DNA of 64,000 bases, taken from Microbacterium sp. 3J1. Its GTDB lineage: Bacteria; Actinomycetota; Actinomycetes; Actinomycetales; Microbacteriaceae. Below are positions 1 through 8,943 of this stretch, in pieces. Made by a program: the position numbers and the translations under genes. The stretch is from NCBI RefSeq assembly GCF_001049495.1, contig NZ_CDWI01000014.1, forward strand, positions 124,001 through 188,000, written 5' to 3'. How positions within the stretch are numbered: the stretch's first letter is position 1; each line of letters begins with the position of its first letter. The notes under the pieces were generated by a model. The model had not been told where the DNA came from, ran no database searches, and saw only the letters and a program-made list of their open reading frames with translations.

Positions 1-255
1 CGGTGCGCCGCGGAGCGCCTCCCACTGCTCGCCCTTCGCGCTCCAGAACGCAAGGGTTCGCGAACTAGACGGCACGAGCACGGTGAATCTCCACTTGCCA
101 CCGGGAAGCTCGCCCGAGATACAGCATCGGTTGCAGGCGCCCGGCGATTATGCTCCGAGAGCTAACTGAGGTCACGTGCGACCGGGGGCCGCCGGGGGGG
201 CCGCGCATGATTTCGCGGCGCCGATCACTTTCGGTCGATGCCACTGATTTCTAGG
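1..255. other. Left-edge region, possible truncated gene
   Basis: No complete gene is visible. Several frames stay open over the first 160 bases. The most protein-like is on the minus strand and runs off the window edge: a GTG at 81-79 preceded by GGAG 7 nt upstream would start a peptide beginning MLVPSSSRTLAFW. This is too short to identify and may be chance in high-GC DNA. Bases 171-255 are G/C-rich spacer directly downstream of the tRNA-Val 3' end, a position where integrated elements often begin, but no repeat of the tRNA end is visible here. Confidence 0.25.
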
Positions 256-328
256 TGGGCCCTGCCGGGATCGAACCGACGACATCCACGGTGTAAACGT
301 GGCGCTCTACCAGCTGAGCTAAAGGCCC
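256..328 (-). tRNA. tRNA-Val (anticodon UAC)
   Basis: A 73-nt cloverleaf reads on the minus strand. The acceptor stem GGGCCTT pairs with AGGGCCC, with discriminator A and no encoded CCA. The D arm is GCTCAGCTGGTAGAGC. The anticodon stem CCACG/CGTGG encloses loop TTTACAC, giving anticodon TAC and valine identity. The T arm contains GGTTCGATCC. It decodes GUA and related valine codons. It is transcribed away from aceE. Confidence 0.96.
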
Positions 329-382
329 TGGTGCCCTCAGTCTACCCACGACCCGATGCGCGCCGATGTCGTGGAAGAGGGC

Positions 383-388
383 TAGGCT
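383..388 (+). promoter_or_regulatory. Candidate -10 element for aceE
   Basis: TAGGCT matches the actinobacterial -10 consensus TANNNT and lies about 94 nt upstream of the aceE start, between tRNA-Val and aceE. No convincing -35 hexamer is visible. It implies a 5' leader of roughly 85-90 nt. Confidence 0.35.
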
Positions 389-481
389 GAGGGCGGCACG
401 CGTTGTGCACAGCCGACAAGGCTGCCCGCGTCGCTTCCCGTTTCATTGGCATGACCTGCCAGCTTGACGAAAGGCTCCCCC

Positions 482-3205
482 GTGACTGTGCACGACCAGG
501 ATCCATACTCCCAGGGCCCCCTCGACAGCGATCCCGAAGAGACCGGCGAGTGGCAGCAGTCGCTCGACGAGCTCGTGGACGCCAAGGGGCACGGCCGCGG
601 TCGCGAGATCATGCTCAGCCTGCTCAAGCGCTCCAAGGAGCTGCACCTGAATGTGCCGATGGTTCCGACCACGGACTACATCAACACGATCGCTCCCGAG
701 AACGAGCCCGAGTTCCCGGGTGACGAAGAGGTCGAGCGCCGCTACCGTGCGTGGATCCGCTGGAACGCGGCCATGACGGTGCACCGCGCGCAGCGCCCCG
801 GCATCGGCGTCGGCGGACACATCTCGACCTACGCATCGTCCGCGGCGCTCTACGAGGTGGGCTTCAACCACTTCTTCAAGGGCGCCGACAACGCCGGCGG
901 CGGAGACCAGATCTTCATCCAGGGCCACGCCTCCCCCGGCACCTACGCCCGCTCCTTCCTCGAAGGACGCCTGACCGAGGACCAGCTCGACGGATTCCGT
1001 CAGGAGAAGTCCCGCGAGAACGGCATCCCGTCGTACCCGCACCCGCGGCTGATGCCGGAGTACTGGCAGTTCCCGACGGTCTCGATGGGTCTCGGCCCGA
1101 TCAACGCCATCTACCAGGCGATGTCGAACAAGTACCTCGAGAACCGCGGCATCAAGGACACGTCGGCCTCGCACGTCTGGGCCTTCCTCGGCGACGGCGA
1201 GATGGACGAGGTCGAGAGCCGCGGACAGCTGCAGGTCGCGGCGAACGAGGGCCTCGACAACCTCACGTTCATCGTCAACTGCAACCTGCAGCGCCTCGAC
1301 GGTCCCGTGCGCGGAAACGGCAAGATCGTGCAGGAGCTCGAGTCGTTCTTCCGCGGCGCGGGCTGGAACGTCATCAAGGTCGTCTGGGGCCGCGAGTGGG
1401 ACGACCTGCTCGCCCGCGACACCGAGGGCGCTCTGCTCAACCTCATGAACGTCACCCCCGACGGCGACTACCAGACGTACAAGGCCGAGTCCGGCGCGTA
1501 CATCCGCGAGCACTTCTTCGGCCGCGACGAGCGTGCCGCCGCCCTCGTCAAGGACTACTCCGACGAGGACATCTGGAACCTGAAGCGCGGTGGGCACGAC
1601 TACCGCAAGGTCTACGCCGCCTTCAAGGCCGCGACCGAGCACAAGGGCAAGCCGACCGTCATCCTCGCGAAGACCGTCAAGGGCTACGGCCTCGGTCCGC
1701 AGTTCGAGGGCCGCAACGCGACCCACCAGATGAAGAAGATGACGCTGGACAACCTCAAGACGTTCCGTGACGCGATGCACATCCCGATCACGGATGCGCA
1801 GCTCGAGGAGAACCCGTACCTGCCCCCGTACTACAACCCGGGACCGCAGGACGAGACGATCCAGTACATGCTCGAGCGCCGTCAGGCCCTCGGCGGGTTC
1901 CTCCCGGAGCGGCGTTCGACGCACGTCGGCCTGTCGCTTCCGGACGACACCGCGTACGCCCTGCCCAAGAAGGGCTCGGGCACGCAGGAGATCGCGACGA
2001 CCATGGCGTTCGTCCGTCTCCTGAAGGACCTGCTGCGCTCGAAGGACTTCGGTCACCGCATCGTCCCGATCATCCCCGACGAGGCACGCACGTTCGGCAT
2101 GGACGCGTACTTCCCGACGGCGAAGATCTACAACCCGAACGGCCAGCACTACACGTCGGTCGACCGGGAGCTGCTCCTCGCCTACAAGGAGAGCCCGCAG
2201 GGCCAGATCGTGCACGTCGGCATCAACGAGGCGGGCGCTCTCGCGGCCTTCACCGCCGCGGGCACGTCGTACGCCACGCACGGCGAGCCGCTGATCCCGA
2301 TCTACCTCTTCTACTCGATGTTCGGCTTCCAGCGCACGGGCGACGCCCAGTGGGCAGCCGGCGACCAGATGGCCCGAGGCTTCATCATCGGCGCCACCGC
2401 CGGTCGCACCACCCTCACGGGTGAGGGCCTGCAGCACGCCGACGGCCACTCGCACCTGCTGGCGGCGACGAACCCGGCGACGGTGTCGTACGACCCCGCG
2501 TACGGGTACGAGATCGCGCACATCATGCGGTCGGGCCTCGAGCGCATGTACGGCGGGAACCACGAAGACCCGAACGTCATGTACTACCTGACGGTCTACA
2601 ACGAGCCGCTCGTGCAGCCCGTCGAGCCGGCGGATGTCGACGTCGACGGCATCGTGCGTGGTATCCACCGCGTGTCCGTCGGTGAGGGCGAGGGCCACCG
2701 CGCCCAGCTCTTCGCCTCGGGCGTCGGACTCCCCTGGGCCCTCGAGGCGCAGGCGCTTCTGAAGAACGACTGGGGCGTGATCGCCGACGTGTGGTCCGTC
2801 ACCTCCTGGACCGAGCTGCGTCGCGACGGTCTCGCCGCCGACGAGCACAACTTCCTGCACCCCGAGGAGGAGCCGCGTACGGCCTACCTCACGCAGAAGC
2901 TGGAAGGCGTAGAAGGACCGGTCGTCGCCGTGAGCGACTACATGCACGCCGTGCAGGACCAGATCCGCCCGTGGGTGCCCAACCGTTTCGCGACGCTCGG
3001 CGCCGACGGCTTCGGGTTCTCCGACACGCGCGCCGCCGCTCGTCGCTTCTTCAAGATCGACGGCCCGTCGATCGTCGTCCGCACTCTGCAGTCTCTCGCC
3101 GAGGAAGGCAAGGTCGACCGCTCGCTCGCCGCGCAGGCCATCCAGAAGTACAGCCTGCACGACGTGACCGCTGGCACCAGCGGCAACGCGGGCGGCGAAA
3201 GCTGA
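482..3205 (+). CDS. aceE: Pyruvate dehydrogenase E1 component (homodimeric type)
   Basis: This is the E1 subunit of the pyruvate dehydrogenase complex. It decarboxylates pyruvate with thiamine diphosphate and passes the acetyl group to the lipoyl E2. The 907 residues are the usual size for the single-chain AceE of actinobacteria and Gram-negatives. The thiamine-diphosphate motif starts at GDGEMDE (about residues 237-243) and continues to the asparagine in the FIVNCN stretch. I chose the GTG at 482 because GAAAGG at 469-474 sits 7 nt upstream; an in-frame TTG at 464 would add six residues but has no ribosome site. The fatty-acid regulator and fab genes follow 7 nt downstream, so acetyl-CoA supply and its main use are adjacent. 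The identification is secure; the start is likely. Confidence 0.97.
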   Translation: MTVHDQDPYSQGPLDSDPEETGEWQQSLDELVDAKGHGRGREIMLSLLKRSKELHLNVPMVPTTDYINTIAPENEPEFPGDEEVERRYRAWIRWNAAMTVHRAQRPGIGVGGHISTYASSAALYEVGFNHFFKGADNAGGGDQIFIQGHASPGTYARSFLEGRLTEDQLDGFRQEKSRENGIPSYPHPRLMPEYWQFPTVSMGLGPINAIYQAMSNKYLENRGIKDTSASHVWAFLGDGEMDEVESRGQLQVAANEGLDNLTFIVNCNLQRLDGPVRGNGKIVQELESFFRGAGWNVIKVVWGREWDDLLARDTEGALLNLMNVTPDGDYQTYKAESGAYIREHFFGRDERAAALVKDYSDEDIWNLKRGGHDYRKVYAAFKAATEHKGKPTVILAKTVKGYGLGPQFEGRNATHQMKKMTLDNLKTFRDAMHIPITDAQLEENPYLPPYYNPGPQDETIQYMLERRQALGGFLPERRSTHVGLSLPDDTAYALPKKGSGTQEIATTMAFVRLLKDLLRSKDFGHRIVPIIPDEARTFGMDAYFPTAKIYNPNGQHYTSVDRELLLAYKESPQGQIVHVGINEAGALAAFTAAGTSYATHGEPLIPIYLFYSMFGFQRTGDAQWAAGDQMARGFIIGATAGRTTLTGEGLQHADGHSHLLAATNPATVSYDPAYGYEIAHIMRSGLERMYGGNHEDPNVMYYLTVYNEPLVQPVEPADVDVDGIVRGIHRVSVGEGEGHRAQLFASGVGLPWALEAQALLKNDWGVIADVWSVTSWTELRRDGLAADEHNFLHPEEEPRTAYLTQKLEGVEGPVVAVSDYMHAVQDQIRPWVPNRFATLGADGFGFSDTRAAARRFFKIDGPSIVVRTLQSLAEEGKVDRSLAAQAIQKYSLHDVTAGTSGNAGGES

Positions 3206-3212
3206 GCCATCG

Positions 3213-4442
3213 GTGACAGGCTCCTCTCCGCGCGGAATGGACAAGGCCGCGACGCTCACCTGGCTGCGCCGGATCTCCGGTGACATCGCCTCGGTGACGA
3301 TCAAGCGCCTGGAGGACACCCTCCCCTGGTACGCCGACATGCCACCAGCCCGCCGCTCTGCGGTCGGGCTGGTGGCACAGGCCGGTATCACCTCGTTCAT
3401 CCAGTGGTACGAGGATCCGACATCGACCCCCTGGATCGCCGCCGACATCTTCGCCGCCGCCCCCCGCGAGCTGCTGCGGAGCGTGAGCCTCCAGCAGACG
3501 CTGCAGCTCATCCGGGTCACCGTCGAGGTGACCGAGGAGCGCGTCGCCGGCCGGGGCGACGACCTGCGCGAAGCGATCCTCCTGTACTCCCGCGATGTCG
3601 CCTTCGCGGCCGCCGACGTCTACGCCAGGGCCGCCGAGGCTCGAGGCCTCTGGGACGCACGTCTCGAAGCCCTCGTCGTCGATTCCATTCTCACCGGTGA
3701 GGCGGACGAGGAGCTGCCGAGCCGGATCGCTGCTCTCGGATGGCACGGCCACGGCGAGGTCGCGGTACTCGTCGGCACGACTCCGCCGCAGTTCGACGTC
3801 GACCTCGTGCGCCGCACGGCGCGCAAGCTGTCCGTCGACGTCCTCATCGGCGTGCAGGGCTCCCGGCTGGTGCTCGTCATCGGCCGCGCCCGCATCGCGG
3901 GGCAGGAGGTGCCGGACGGCGAGGAGGAGGAACTCGGCTTCGAGGAGATCGCCTCGCGCCTCGAGCCCTCGTTCGGCCCCGGATACGTCGTCCTCGGACC
4001 CGCCGTCGCCGCTCTCGTCGACGCGAGCCAGAGCGCGCGAGCGGCACTCGCCGGTTTCGCCGTGGCCCGCGCCTGGCGCAGCGCACCGCGCCCGGTCGAG
4101 GCCGACGACCTGCTGCCCGAGCGCGCCCTCGCCGGAGATCCGCTCGCCAAGCAGACGCTCATCGAGCGGATCTTCCGCCCCCTGCAGGCGCACTCGACCG
4201 ACCTCGTCACGACACTGTGGAGCTATCTCGACAACGGCCGTTCGCTCGAGGCGACGGCGCGCGAGCTGTTCGTGCACCCCAACACGGTCCGCTATCGCCT
4301 CAAGCGCGTGAGCGAGGTGATCGGCTGGGACGCGACCGGCCCCCGCGAGGCGCTCATCCTGCAGACGGCGCTCATCCTGGGGTCGATCGGCGCCGCCGAG
4401 CAGGTCCGCCGCAGGCCCCCGCTCCGTCGACCTCAGCGCTGA
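3213..4442 (+). CDS. fasR: PucR-family regulator, FasR-like activator of fatty acid synthesis
   Basis: This 409-residue transcription factor has a C-terminal PucR/CdaR-type helix-turn-helix at about residues 335-370 (SLEATARELFVHPNTVRYRL) and a variable N-terminal half with no membrane segment. In Streptomyces coelicolor the PucR-type FasR sits immediately upstream of fabD-fabH-acpP-fabF and activates that operon. The same arrangement here makes the assignment likely by position and family. The signal it senses is unknown. It starts 7 nt after aceE and may be co-transcribed with it. The GTG at 3213 has no strong ribosome site, and ATG 3237 (MDKAATLTW) is a realistic alternative start. Confidence 0.85.
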   Translation: MTGSSPRGMDKAATLTWLRRISGDIASVTIKRLEDTLPWYADMPPARRSAVGLVAQAGITSFIQWYEDPTSTPWIAADIFAAAPRELLRSVSLQQTLQLIRVTVEVTEERVAGRGDDLREAILLYSRDVAFAAADVYARAAEARGLWDARLEALVVDSILTGEADEELPSRIAALGWHGHGEVAVLVGTTPPQFDVDLVRRTARKLSVDVLIGVQGSRLVLVIGRARIAGQEVPDGEEEELGFEEIASRLEPSFGPGYVVLGPAVAALVDASQSARAALAGFAVARAWRSAPRPVEADDLLPERALAGDPLAKQTLIERIFRPLQAHSTDLVTTLWSYLDNGRSLEATARELFVHPNTVRYRLKRVSEVIGWDATGPREALILQTALILGSIGAAEQVRRRPPLRRPQR

Positions 4443-4486
4443 GTCCATCCCTCGGCGCGCCGTATCCGCCGCCGCTGTGCGCCACA

Positions 4487-4511
4487 CACAAGGGTTTTCC
4501 CGAATCTTGTG
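4487..4511. promoter_or_regulatory. Inverted repeat upstream of fabD, candidate FasR operator
   Basis: CACAAG at 4487-4492 and CTTGTG at 4506-4511 form a perfect 6-bp inverted repeat with a 13-nt spacer, in the only sizeable gap between fasR and fabD. The centre lies about 45 nt upstream of the probable -10 (4545-4550), a usual activator position. Assignment to FasR is inference from context. Confidence 0.35.
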
Positions 4512-4544
4512 ATGGATCATCCACCGATCTCGGCCGATCGTTGG

Positions 4545-4550
4545 CAGACT
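4545..4550 (+). promoter_or_regulatory. Candidate -10 of a leaderless fabD promoter
   Basis: CAGACT lies 7 nt before the fabD GTG, with no spaced Shine-Dalgarno in between. It departs from TANNNT only at the first base. Confidence 0.4.
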
Positions 4551-4557
4551 TGGGGAT

Positions 4558-5478
4558 GTGATTGTCGTCGTATGCCCCGGACAGGGCTCGCAGACCCCCG
4601 GCTTCCTCTCCCCCTGGCTCGAGCTGGACGGCGTGGCGGAGAAGCTCGTCGCCTACTCCGATGCCGCTGAGGTCGACCTCCGCCAGCACGGGACGGTGTC
4701 GGATGCCGACACGATCCGTGACACCCGCGTCGCGCAGCCCCTCATCGTGGCCGCTTCCCTCATCGCGGCCGACGCGCTGACGGCACGCGCCGGACGCCGC
4801 GCCGACGGAATCGCCGGCCACTCGGTCGGCGAGATCGCGGCGCTCGTCGGCAGCGGGGTCATCGACGCCGAGACCGGTATGCGCCTCGTCGGCATCCGCG
4901 GTCGGGCCATGGCGGATGCCGCCGCTCAGACCCCGACCGGAATGAGCGCCGTCCTGGGCGGCGACGAGGAGGCGATCCTCGCGCGCCTCACCGAACTCGG
5001 CCTCTCCCCCGCGAACTACAACGGCGGCGGTCAGCTCGTGGTCGCCGGCGAGCTCGCGGGGCTCGACGCCCTCGCCGGCGAGCCGGTCAAGGGCTCCCGC
5101 GTGATCGCGCTGCAGGTGGCCGGCGCCTTCCACACGTCGTACATGCAACCTGCGGTGGCCGCGCTCCGCGACGCCGTCTCGACCGTGGCCCCCGCCGACC
5201 CCGACCTCACGCTCTGGACCAACCGCGACGGCTCGGTCGTCACCGACGGAGCACAGGCGCTGGACTACCTGGTCGACCAGGTCTCGTCGCCCGTGCGCTG
5301 GGACCTCTGCATGGCGTCCTTCGCCGACCGTGGCATCACCGGGCTCATCGAGCTCGCCCCCGCCGGCGCTCTGACCGGCCTCGCCAAGCGCGGACTGCGC
5401 GGCGTGCCCACGGTCGCCGTCAAGACCCCCGATGACCTCGATGCGGCCGTCGCGCTGCTGAACGGAGAAGCCGCATGA
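4558..5478 (+). CDS. fabD: Malonyl-CoA:ACP transacylase
   Basis: FabD transfers malonyl from CoA to acyl carrier protein, the committed charging step of type II fatty acid synthesis. The nucleophile motif GHSVGE places the catalytic serine at residue 89. The catalytic histidine is H192 (GAFHTSYM), and the N-terminal PGQGSQ motif is present. The 306-residue length is typical. GTG 4558 is the only sensible start: the ATG two bases upstream in another frame is followed at once by a stop. The last four bases overlap fabH as ATGA, so translation is coupled. Confidence 0.96.
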   Translation: MIVVVCPGQGSQTPGFLSPWLELDGVAEKLVAYSDAAEVDLRQHGTVSDADTIRDTRVAQPLIVAASLIAADALTARAGRRADGIAGHSVGEIAALVGSGVIDAETGMRLVGIRGRAMADAAAQTPTGMSAVLGGDEEAILARLTELGLSPANYNGGGQLVVAGELAGLDALAGEPVKGSRVIALQVAGAFHTSYMQPAVAALRDAVSTVAPADPDLTLWTNRDGSVVTDGAQALDYLVDQVSSPVRWDLCMASFADRGITGLIELAPAGALTGLAKRGLRGVPTVAVKTPDDLDAAVALLNGEAA

Positions 5479-6476
5479 GCATCACCCTGACCCAGGCCAC
5501 GGGCCCCGCGTTCACCCGCATCTACTCGTACGGCGCCGCGCGCGGCGAGAACGCCGTCCCGAACGAGGACCTCATCGGTCCGATCGATTCCAGTGACGAG
5601 TGGATCCGTCAGCGCACCGGGATCGTCACCCGCGTGCGTGCCGATCACGACACCGACGCGATCGACCTCGCCACCGTCGCGGCGACGGAGGCGATCGAGA
5701 AGTCGGGCGTCCCGGCCGACCAGATCGACCTCGTCATCGTCGCCACGATCAGCAACCCGAAGCAGTCGCCGTCGGTCTCCGCGATCGTCGCCGACCGCGT
5801 CGGAGCCAATCCCGCGGCGGCGTACGACGTCAACGCCGCGTGCGCGGGATACGCCTACGCCGTCACCCAGGCGGACGCCCTCATCAAGGCGGGCGCGGCC
5901 CGCTATGCGCTGGTGATCGGCACCGAGAAGCTCTCGGACATCGTCGATCCGGCCGACCGCAGCATCTCGTTCCTGCTGGGCGACGGCGCCGGAGCCGCGC
6001 TCATCGGTCCGAGCGACACTCCCGGCATCGCGCCGGCCGTATGGGGGTCCGACGGCTCGAAGGCCGACGCCGTCGGCATGAACGGCACGCTCACCGAGTT
6101 CCGCGACGGCGAGGTGCCGTGGCCGACGCTCCGTCAGGAGGGCCCGACGGTCTTCCGGTGGGCGGTGTGGGAGATGGCGAAGGTGGCGCGCGAGGCCCTC
6201 GACAAGGCGGGGGTCGAGCCGACGGACATCGCCGCCTTCATCCCGCACCAGGCGAACGTGCGCATCATCGACGAGTTCGCCAAGCAGCTGAAGCTGCCGG
6301 AGTCCACGGTGATCGCCCGCGACATCGAGACGACCGGCAACACCTCGGCGGCGTCCATCCCGCTCGCCAGCCACCGGCTGATGGCCGAGCACCCCGAGCT
6401 CTCGGGCGGACTCGCACTGCAGATCGGCTTCGGCGCGGGCCTCGTCTTCGCCGCTCAGGTCGTCGTCCTCCCCTGA
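5475..6476 (+). CDS. fabH: 3-oxoacyl-ACP synthase III
   Basis: FabH condenses an acyl-CoA primer with malonyl-ACP to start fatty acid chains and so sets the straight or branched primer choice. The catalytic triad is complete: C123 in NAACAGY, H258 in PHQAN and N289 in GNTSAAS. The 333 residues match the family. In Microbacteriaceae this enzyme is expected to take branched primers, giving iso and anteiso acids, but that is not readable here. It overlaps fabD by 4 bp. Its stop codon overlaps a possible weak -35 of a separate acpP promoter. Confidence 0.96.
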   Translation: MSITLTQATGPAFTRIYSYGAARGENAVPNEDLIGPIDSSDEWIRQRTGIVTRVRADHDTDAIDLATVAATEAIEKSGVPADQIDLVIVATISNPKQSPSVSAIVADRVGANPAAAYDVNAACAGYAYAVTQADALIKAGAARYALVIGTEKLSDIVDPADRSISFLLGDGAGAALIGPSDTPGIAPAVWGSDGSKADAVGMNGTLTEFRDGEVPWPTLRQEGPTVFRWAVWEMAKVAREALDKAGVEPTDIAAFIPHQANVRIIDEFAKQLKLPESTVIARDIETTGNTSAASIPLASHRLMAEHPELSGGLALQIGFGAGLVFAAQVVVLP

Positions 6477-6493
6477 CGACGCGCCACTTTCCC

Positions 6494-6499
6494 TAGACT
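6494..6499 (+). promoter_or_regulatory. Candidate acpP promoter (-10)
   Basis: TAGACT lies 44 nt upstream of acpP. A weak -35 (CTGACG, 6473-6478) overlaps the fabH stop with a short 15-nt spacer. This would give acpP its own transcript in addition to read-through from fabD-fabH. Confidence 0.45.
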
Positions 6500-6543
6500 G
6501 TTCCACGGTTCCGAATACAACCCGCAAGAAAGAGGAAGACCAC

Positions 6544-6792
6544 ATGGCTTTCACCAACGATGAGGTCCTCGCTGGCCTCGCAGAGCTGATCACCGACGAG
6601 ACCGGCATCAACGCCTCCGAGGTCGCCCTCGAGAAGTCGTTCACCGACGACCTCGACATCGACTCGATCTCGATGATGACGATCGTCGTCAACGCCGAGG
6701 AGAAGTTCGGCGTCACCATCCCCGACGACGAGGTCAAGAACCTCAAGACCGTCGGCGACGCCGTCAACTTCATCGTCGCAGGCCAGGAGTAA
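6544..6792 (+). CDS. acpP: Acyl carrier protein
   Basis: This 82-residue acidic protein carries growing acyl chains on a 4'-phosphopantetheine arm. The attachment site is S41 in the motif DIDSIS. AGAGGA just upstream is a good ribosome site. Carrier protein is needed in large excess over the enzymes. Here it has a possible promoter of its own upstream and a hairpin immediately downstream, an arrangement that would raise its expression relative to fabF. Confidence 0.97.
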   Translation: MAFTNDEVLAGLAELITDETGINASEVALEKSFTDDLDIDSISMMTIVVNAEEKFGVTIPDDEVKNLKTVGDAVNFIVAGQE

Positions 6793-6800
6793 TCCACGCA

Positions 6801-6835
6801 GGATGCCACCCCCGCACCAGCGGGGCGTGGCATCC
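6801..6835 (+). terminator. Internal hairpin between acpP and fabF (attenuator)
   Basis: GGATGCCACCCCCGC (6801-6815) pairs with 6820-6835 over 15 bp with one bulged C and an ACCA loop. There is no U tract, as is usual for high-GC actinobacterial terminators. Lying inside the operon, it could act as a partial terminator or protect the 3' end of the acpP message. Confidence 0.6.
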
Positions 6836-6882
6836 TCCGCCTTGCCCGCCTTCTGCTCGACCCGCCTGACAAGGAACCACAC

Positions 6883-8121
6883 ATGACCAAGCGCATCGTC
6901 GTCACCGGCATCGGCGCCACGTCCGCCATCGGCGGGACCGCCCCGGAGAACTGGGAGAACCTGCTCGCAGGGATGTCCGGCACCCGGACCCTCGAGCACG
7001 ACTGGGTGCAGCAGTACGAGCTGCCCGTGACCTTCGCGGCCGAGGCGATCGTCCGCCCCGAAGAGGTCCTGCCTCGCCACGAGGCGAAGCGGCTCGACCC
7101 GTCGTCGCAGTTCGCCCTGATCGCCGCGCGTGAGGCCTGGGCAGACGCGGGCTCCCCCGAGGTCGCCCCCGAGCGCCTCGGCGTAGACTTCGCCACCGGC
7201 ATCGGAGGCCTCTGGACCCTGCTCGACGCGTGGGACACGCTGCGTGAGAAGGGCCCCCGTCGCGTGATGCCCCTCACCGTGCCGATGCTGATGCCCAACG
7301 CCGCGGCCGGTAACCTGTCGCTGCAGTTCGAGGCTCGCGCCTACGCGCAGACCGTCGTGAGCGCCTGCGCCTCGAGCACCGAATCAGTCATCCACGCCTT
7401 CCACCACCTGCAGGAGGGTCTCGCCGACGTCGTCATCGCGGGCGGCACAGAATCCGCGATCCACCCGATCACGATGGCGTCGTTCGCCTCGGCGCAGGCG
7501 TTGTCCCGCCGCAACGACGACCCTGCGACCGCCTCGCGCCCCGGCGCGATCGATCGCGACGGCTTCGTGATGGGCGAGGGCGCTGCCGCGCTGATCCTCG
7601 AGACCGAGGAGCACGCCAAGGCCCGCGGCGCCAAGATCTACGGCTACGTCCTCGGCGGCGGCGTGACAGCCGACGCGTACCACATCACGGGCAACGACCC
7701 CGAGGGCAACGGCGCCGCGCGCGCCGTCACCCAGGCTCTCGCCGAGGCCGGGGTCACTCCCGATCAGGTGACGCACATCAACGCGCACGCCACGTCGACC
7801 CCGGTCGGCGATCCCAACGAGTACGTGGCGCTGAAGAAGGTCTTCGGCGACCGGATCGACGAGATCCCCGTCTCGGCGACCAAGGCATCGACCGGACACC
7901 TGCTCGGTGGCACCGGTGCCCTCGAGGCGATCTTCTCGCTCCTCGCGATCCGCGACCGCGTGGCGCCCCCCACCATCAACATGACCGAGCCCGACCCGGC
8001 CGTGCCGTTCCGCCTCTCCGGCGAGCCCACGCCCCTCGGTGACGGCCCGCAGATCGCGATCAGCAACTCGTTCGGCTTCGGCGGCCACAACGCCGTCGCC
8101 GTGTTCGCGAGCGCCGACTGA
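6883..8121 (+). CDS. fabF: 3-oxoacyl-ACP synthase II
   Basis: FabF carries out the elongating Claisen condensations of type II fatty acid synthesis. The Cys-His-His triad is visible: C162 in SACASST, H302 in INAHATSTP and H339 in STGHLLGG. The 412 residues are full length. AAGGA 7 nt before the ATG supports the start. It is the last gene of the fab cluster and is followed by a strong terminator. Confidence 0.96.
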   Translation: MTKRIVVTGIGATSAIGGTAPENWENLLAGMSGTRTLEHDWVQQYELPVTFAAEAIVRPEEVLPRHEAKRLDPSSQFALIAAREAWADAGSPEVAPERLGVDFATGIGGLWTLLDAWDTLREKGPRRVMPLTVPMLMPNAAAGNLSLQFEARAYAQTVVSACASSTESVIHAFHHLQEGLADVVIAGGTESAIHPITMASFASAQALSRRNDDPATASRPGAIDRDGFVMGEGAAALILETEEHAKARGAKIYGYVLGGGVTADAYHITGNDPEGNGAARAVTQALAEAGVTPDQVTHINAHATSTPVGDPNEYVALKKVFGDRIDEIPVSATKASTGHLLGGTGALEAIFSLLAIRDRVAPPTINMTEPDPAVPFRLSGEPTPLGDGPQIAISNSFGFGGHNAVAVFASAD

Positions 8122-8134
8122 CCGGCATCCGCTG

Positions 8135-8176
8135 CATGAGAACGGCCCCCGGAGCGATCCGGGGGCCGTTCTCATG
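8135..8176. terminator. Bidirectional terminator, fabF / yczE-like gene
   Basis: A perfect 19-bp stem (8135-8153 with 8158-8176) closes a GCGA loop. It lies between two convergent genes and can serve both strands. Confidence 0.9.
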
Positions 8177-8188
8177 TGCGGGGGCGAG

Positions 8189-8848
8189 TCACGCGATTCG
8201 CGACAGCTGACGGGAGCGCACCGCACGCATCCGTGTCGCCCAGGGAAGGAACCAGCCGATGAGCGGTCCGACCCCGAACGCGAACAGCACGGTGCCGACG
8301 CCGACCGGGCCGCCGAGGAGGAAGCCGATCACCAGGACACTCCCCTCGAGAAGAGTGCGGACGACCCACACGCGCCACCCCGTGCGTGCGACGAGACCCG
8401 TCATGAGCCCGTCGCGGGGGCCGGGACCGAAGTCCGCGGCGATGTACAGGCCGGTCGCGAAGGCGAGCAGCAGCAGTCCGGCGACGAACATCGGAGCACC
8501 CACCCACACCGAGGGAGGCGCGGGGATGAGCAGGAGAGCGATGTCGGCGCTCGGTCCCACGAGCAGCGCGTTGAGCGCGGTGCCGATCCCCAGACGCTGC
8601 CGCAGCGGGATCCACAGGAGCAGCACCACGATGGAGACGAGGACGGTGACCGAGCCGTAGCCGATGCCGGTGCTTCTCGACACCCCGAGCGCGAGCACGT
8701 CCCACGGTGCGACGCCGATGCCGCCACGCACCATCAGACCGAGCGCGACGCCGTAGAGGAAGAGCCCGATGAGAAGCTGGCCGACGCGCTCGACGAGGTC
8801 GCGACGACCGGTCGAGGCGATCGGGAGGAAGACGGAGCGGAGCTGCAT
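8189..8848 (-). CDS. yczE: YczE/YyaS/YitT-type integral membrane protein
   Basis: This 219-residue protein has about five hydrophobic helices and the glycine-rich loop typical of YczE/YitT proteins (GGIGVAPWDVLALG near residue 42). The family's substrate is not established. It is divergent from a MocR-type regulator with a 95-bp shared control region; the yczE-MocR pairing also occurs in Bacillus and many actinobacteria, which suggests the regulator controls it. The start was set at the ATG where the hydrophobic protein begins (MQLRSVFLP); upstream in-frame sequence is arginine-rich and overlaps the divergent gene. Confidence 0.85.
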   Translation of the reverse strand: MQLRSVFLPIASTGRRDLVERVGQLLIGLFLYGVALGLMVRGGIGVAPWDVLALGVSRSTGIGYGSVTVLVSIVVLLLWIPLRQRLGIGTALNALLVGPSADIALLLIPAPPSVWVGAPMFVAGLLLLAFATGLYIAADFGPGPRDGLMTGLVARTGWRVWVVRTLLEGSVLVIGFLLGGPVGVGTVLFAFGVGPLIGWFLPWATRMRAVRSRQLSRIA

Positions 8849-8899
8849 ATCTCTATCGTGGACCAGTGCCGCGGCGGCGGAGAAAGTCCACTCCAGGAG

Positions 8900-8926
8900 A
8901 AGTGGCCTGATGCGTTCAGGCCACTT
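8900..8926. promoter_or_regulatory. Perfect palindrome in the yczE/MocR intergenic region
   Basis: AAGTGGCCTGA (8900-8910) and TCAGGCCACTT (8916-8926) form an 11-bp perfect inverted repeat with a 5-nt spacer. Related GTGG(A/C)C half-sites occur nearby (GTGGACC near 8860; GTCCAC at 8886-8891). It overlaps the expected -35 zone of the MocR promoter and is the likely operator. Confidence 0.75.
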
Positions 8927-8931
8927 TGCGG

Positions 8932-8937
8932 CATGCT
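8932..8937 (+). promoter_or_regulatory. Candidate -10 of a leaderless MocR-gene promoter
   Basis: CATGCT stands 6 nt before ATG 8944, directly after the palindrome, with no ribosome site in between. Confidence 0.35.
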
Positions 8938-8943
8938 GGATGC

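Noticed and set aside
464-481. TTG 464 as the aceE start
   Set aside because: No ribosome site precedes it; GTG 482 has GAAAGG at the correct distance and gives the usual N terminus.
443-3520. A 1025-codon open frame antisense to aceE and fasR
   Set aside because: It is a mirror of codon bias in high-GC DNA. Its translation is low-complexity (Arg, Val, Glu, Asp, Leu) and lacks family motifs, whereas aceE on the plus strand is unmistakable.
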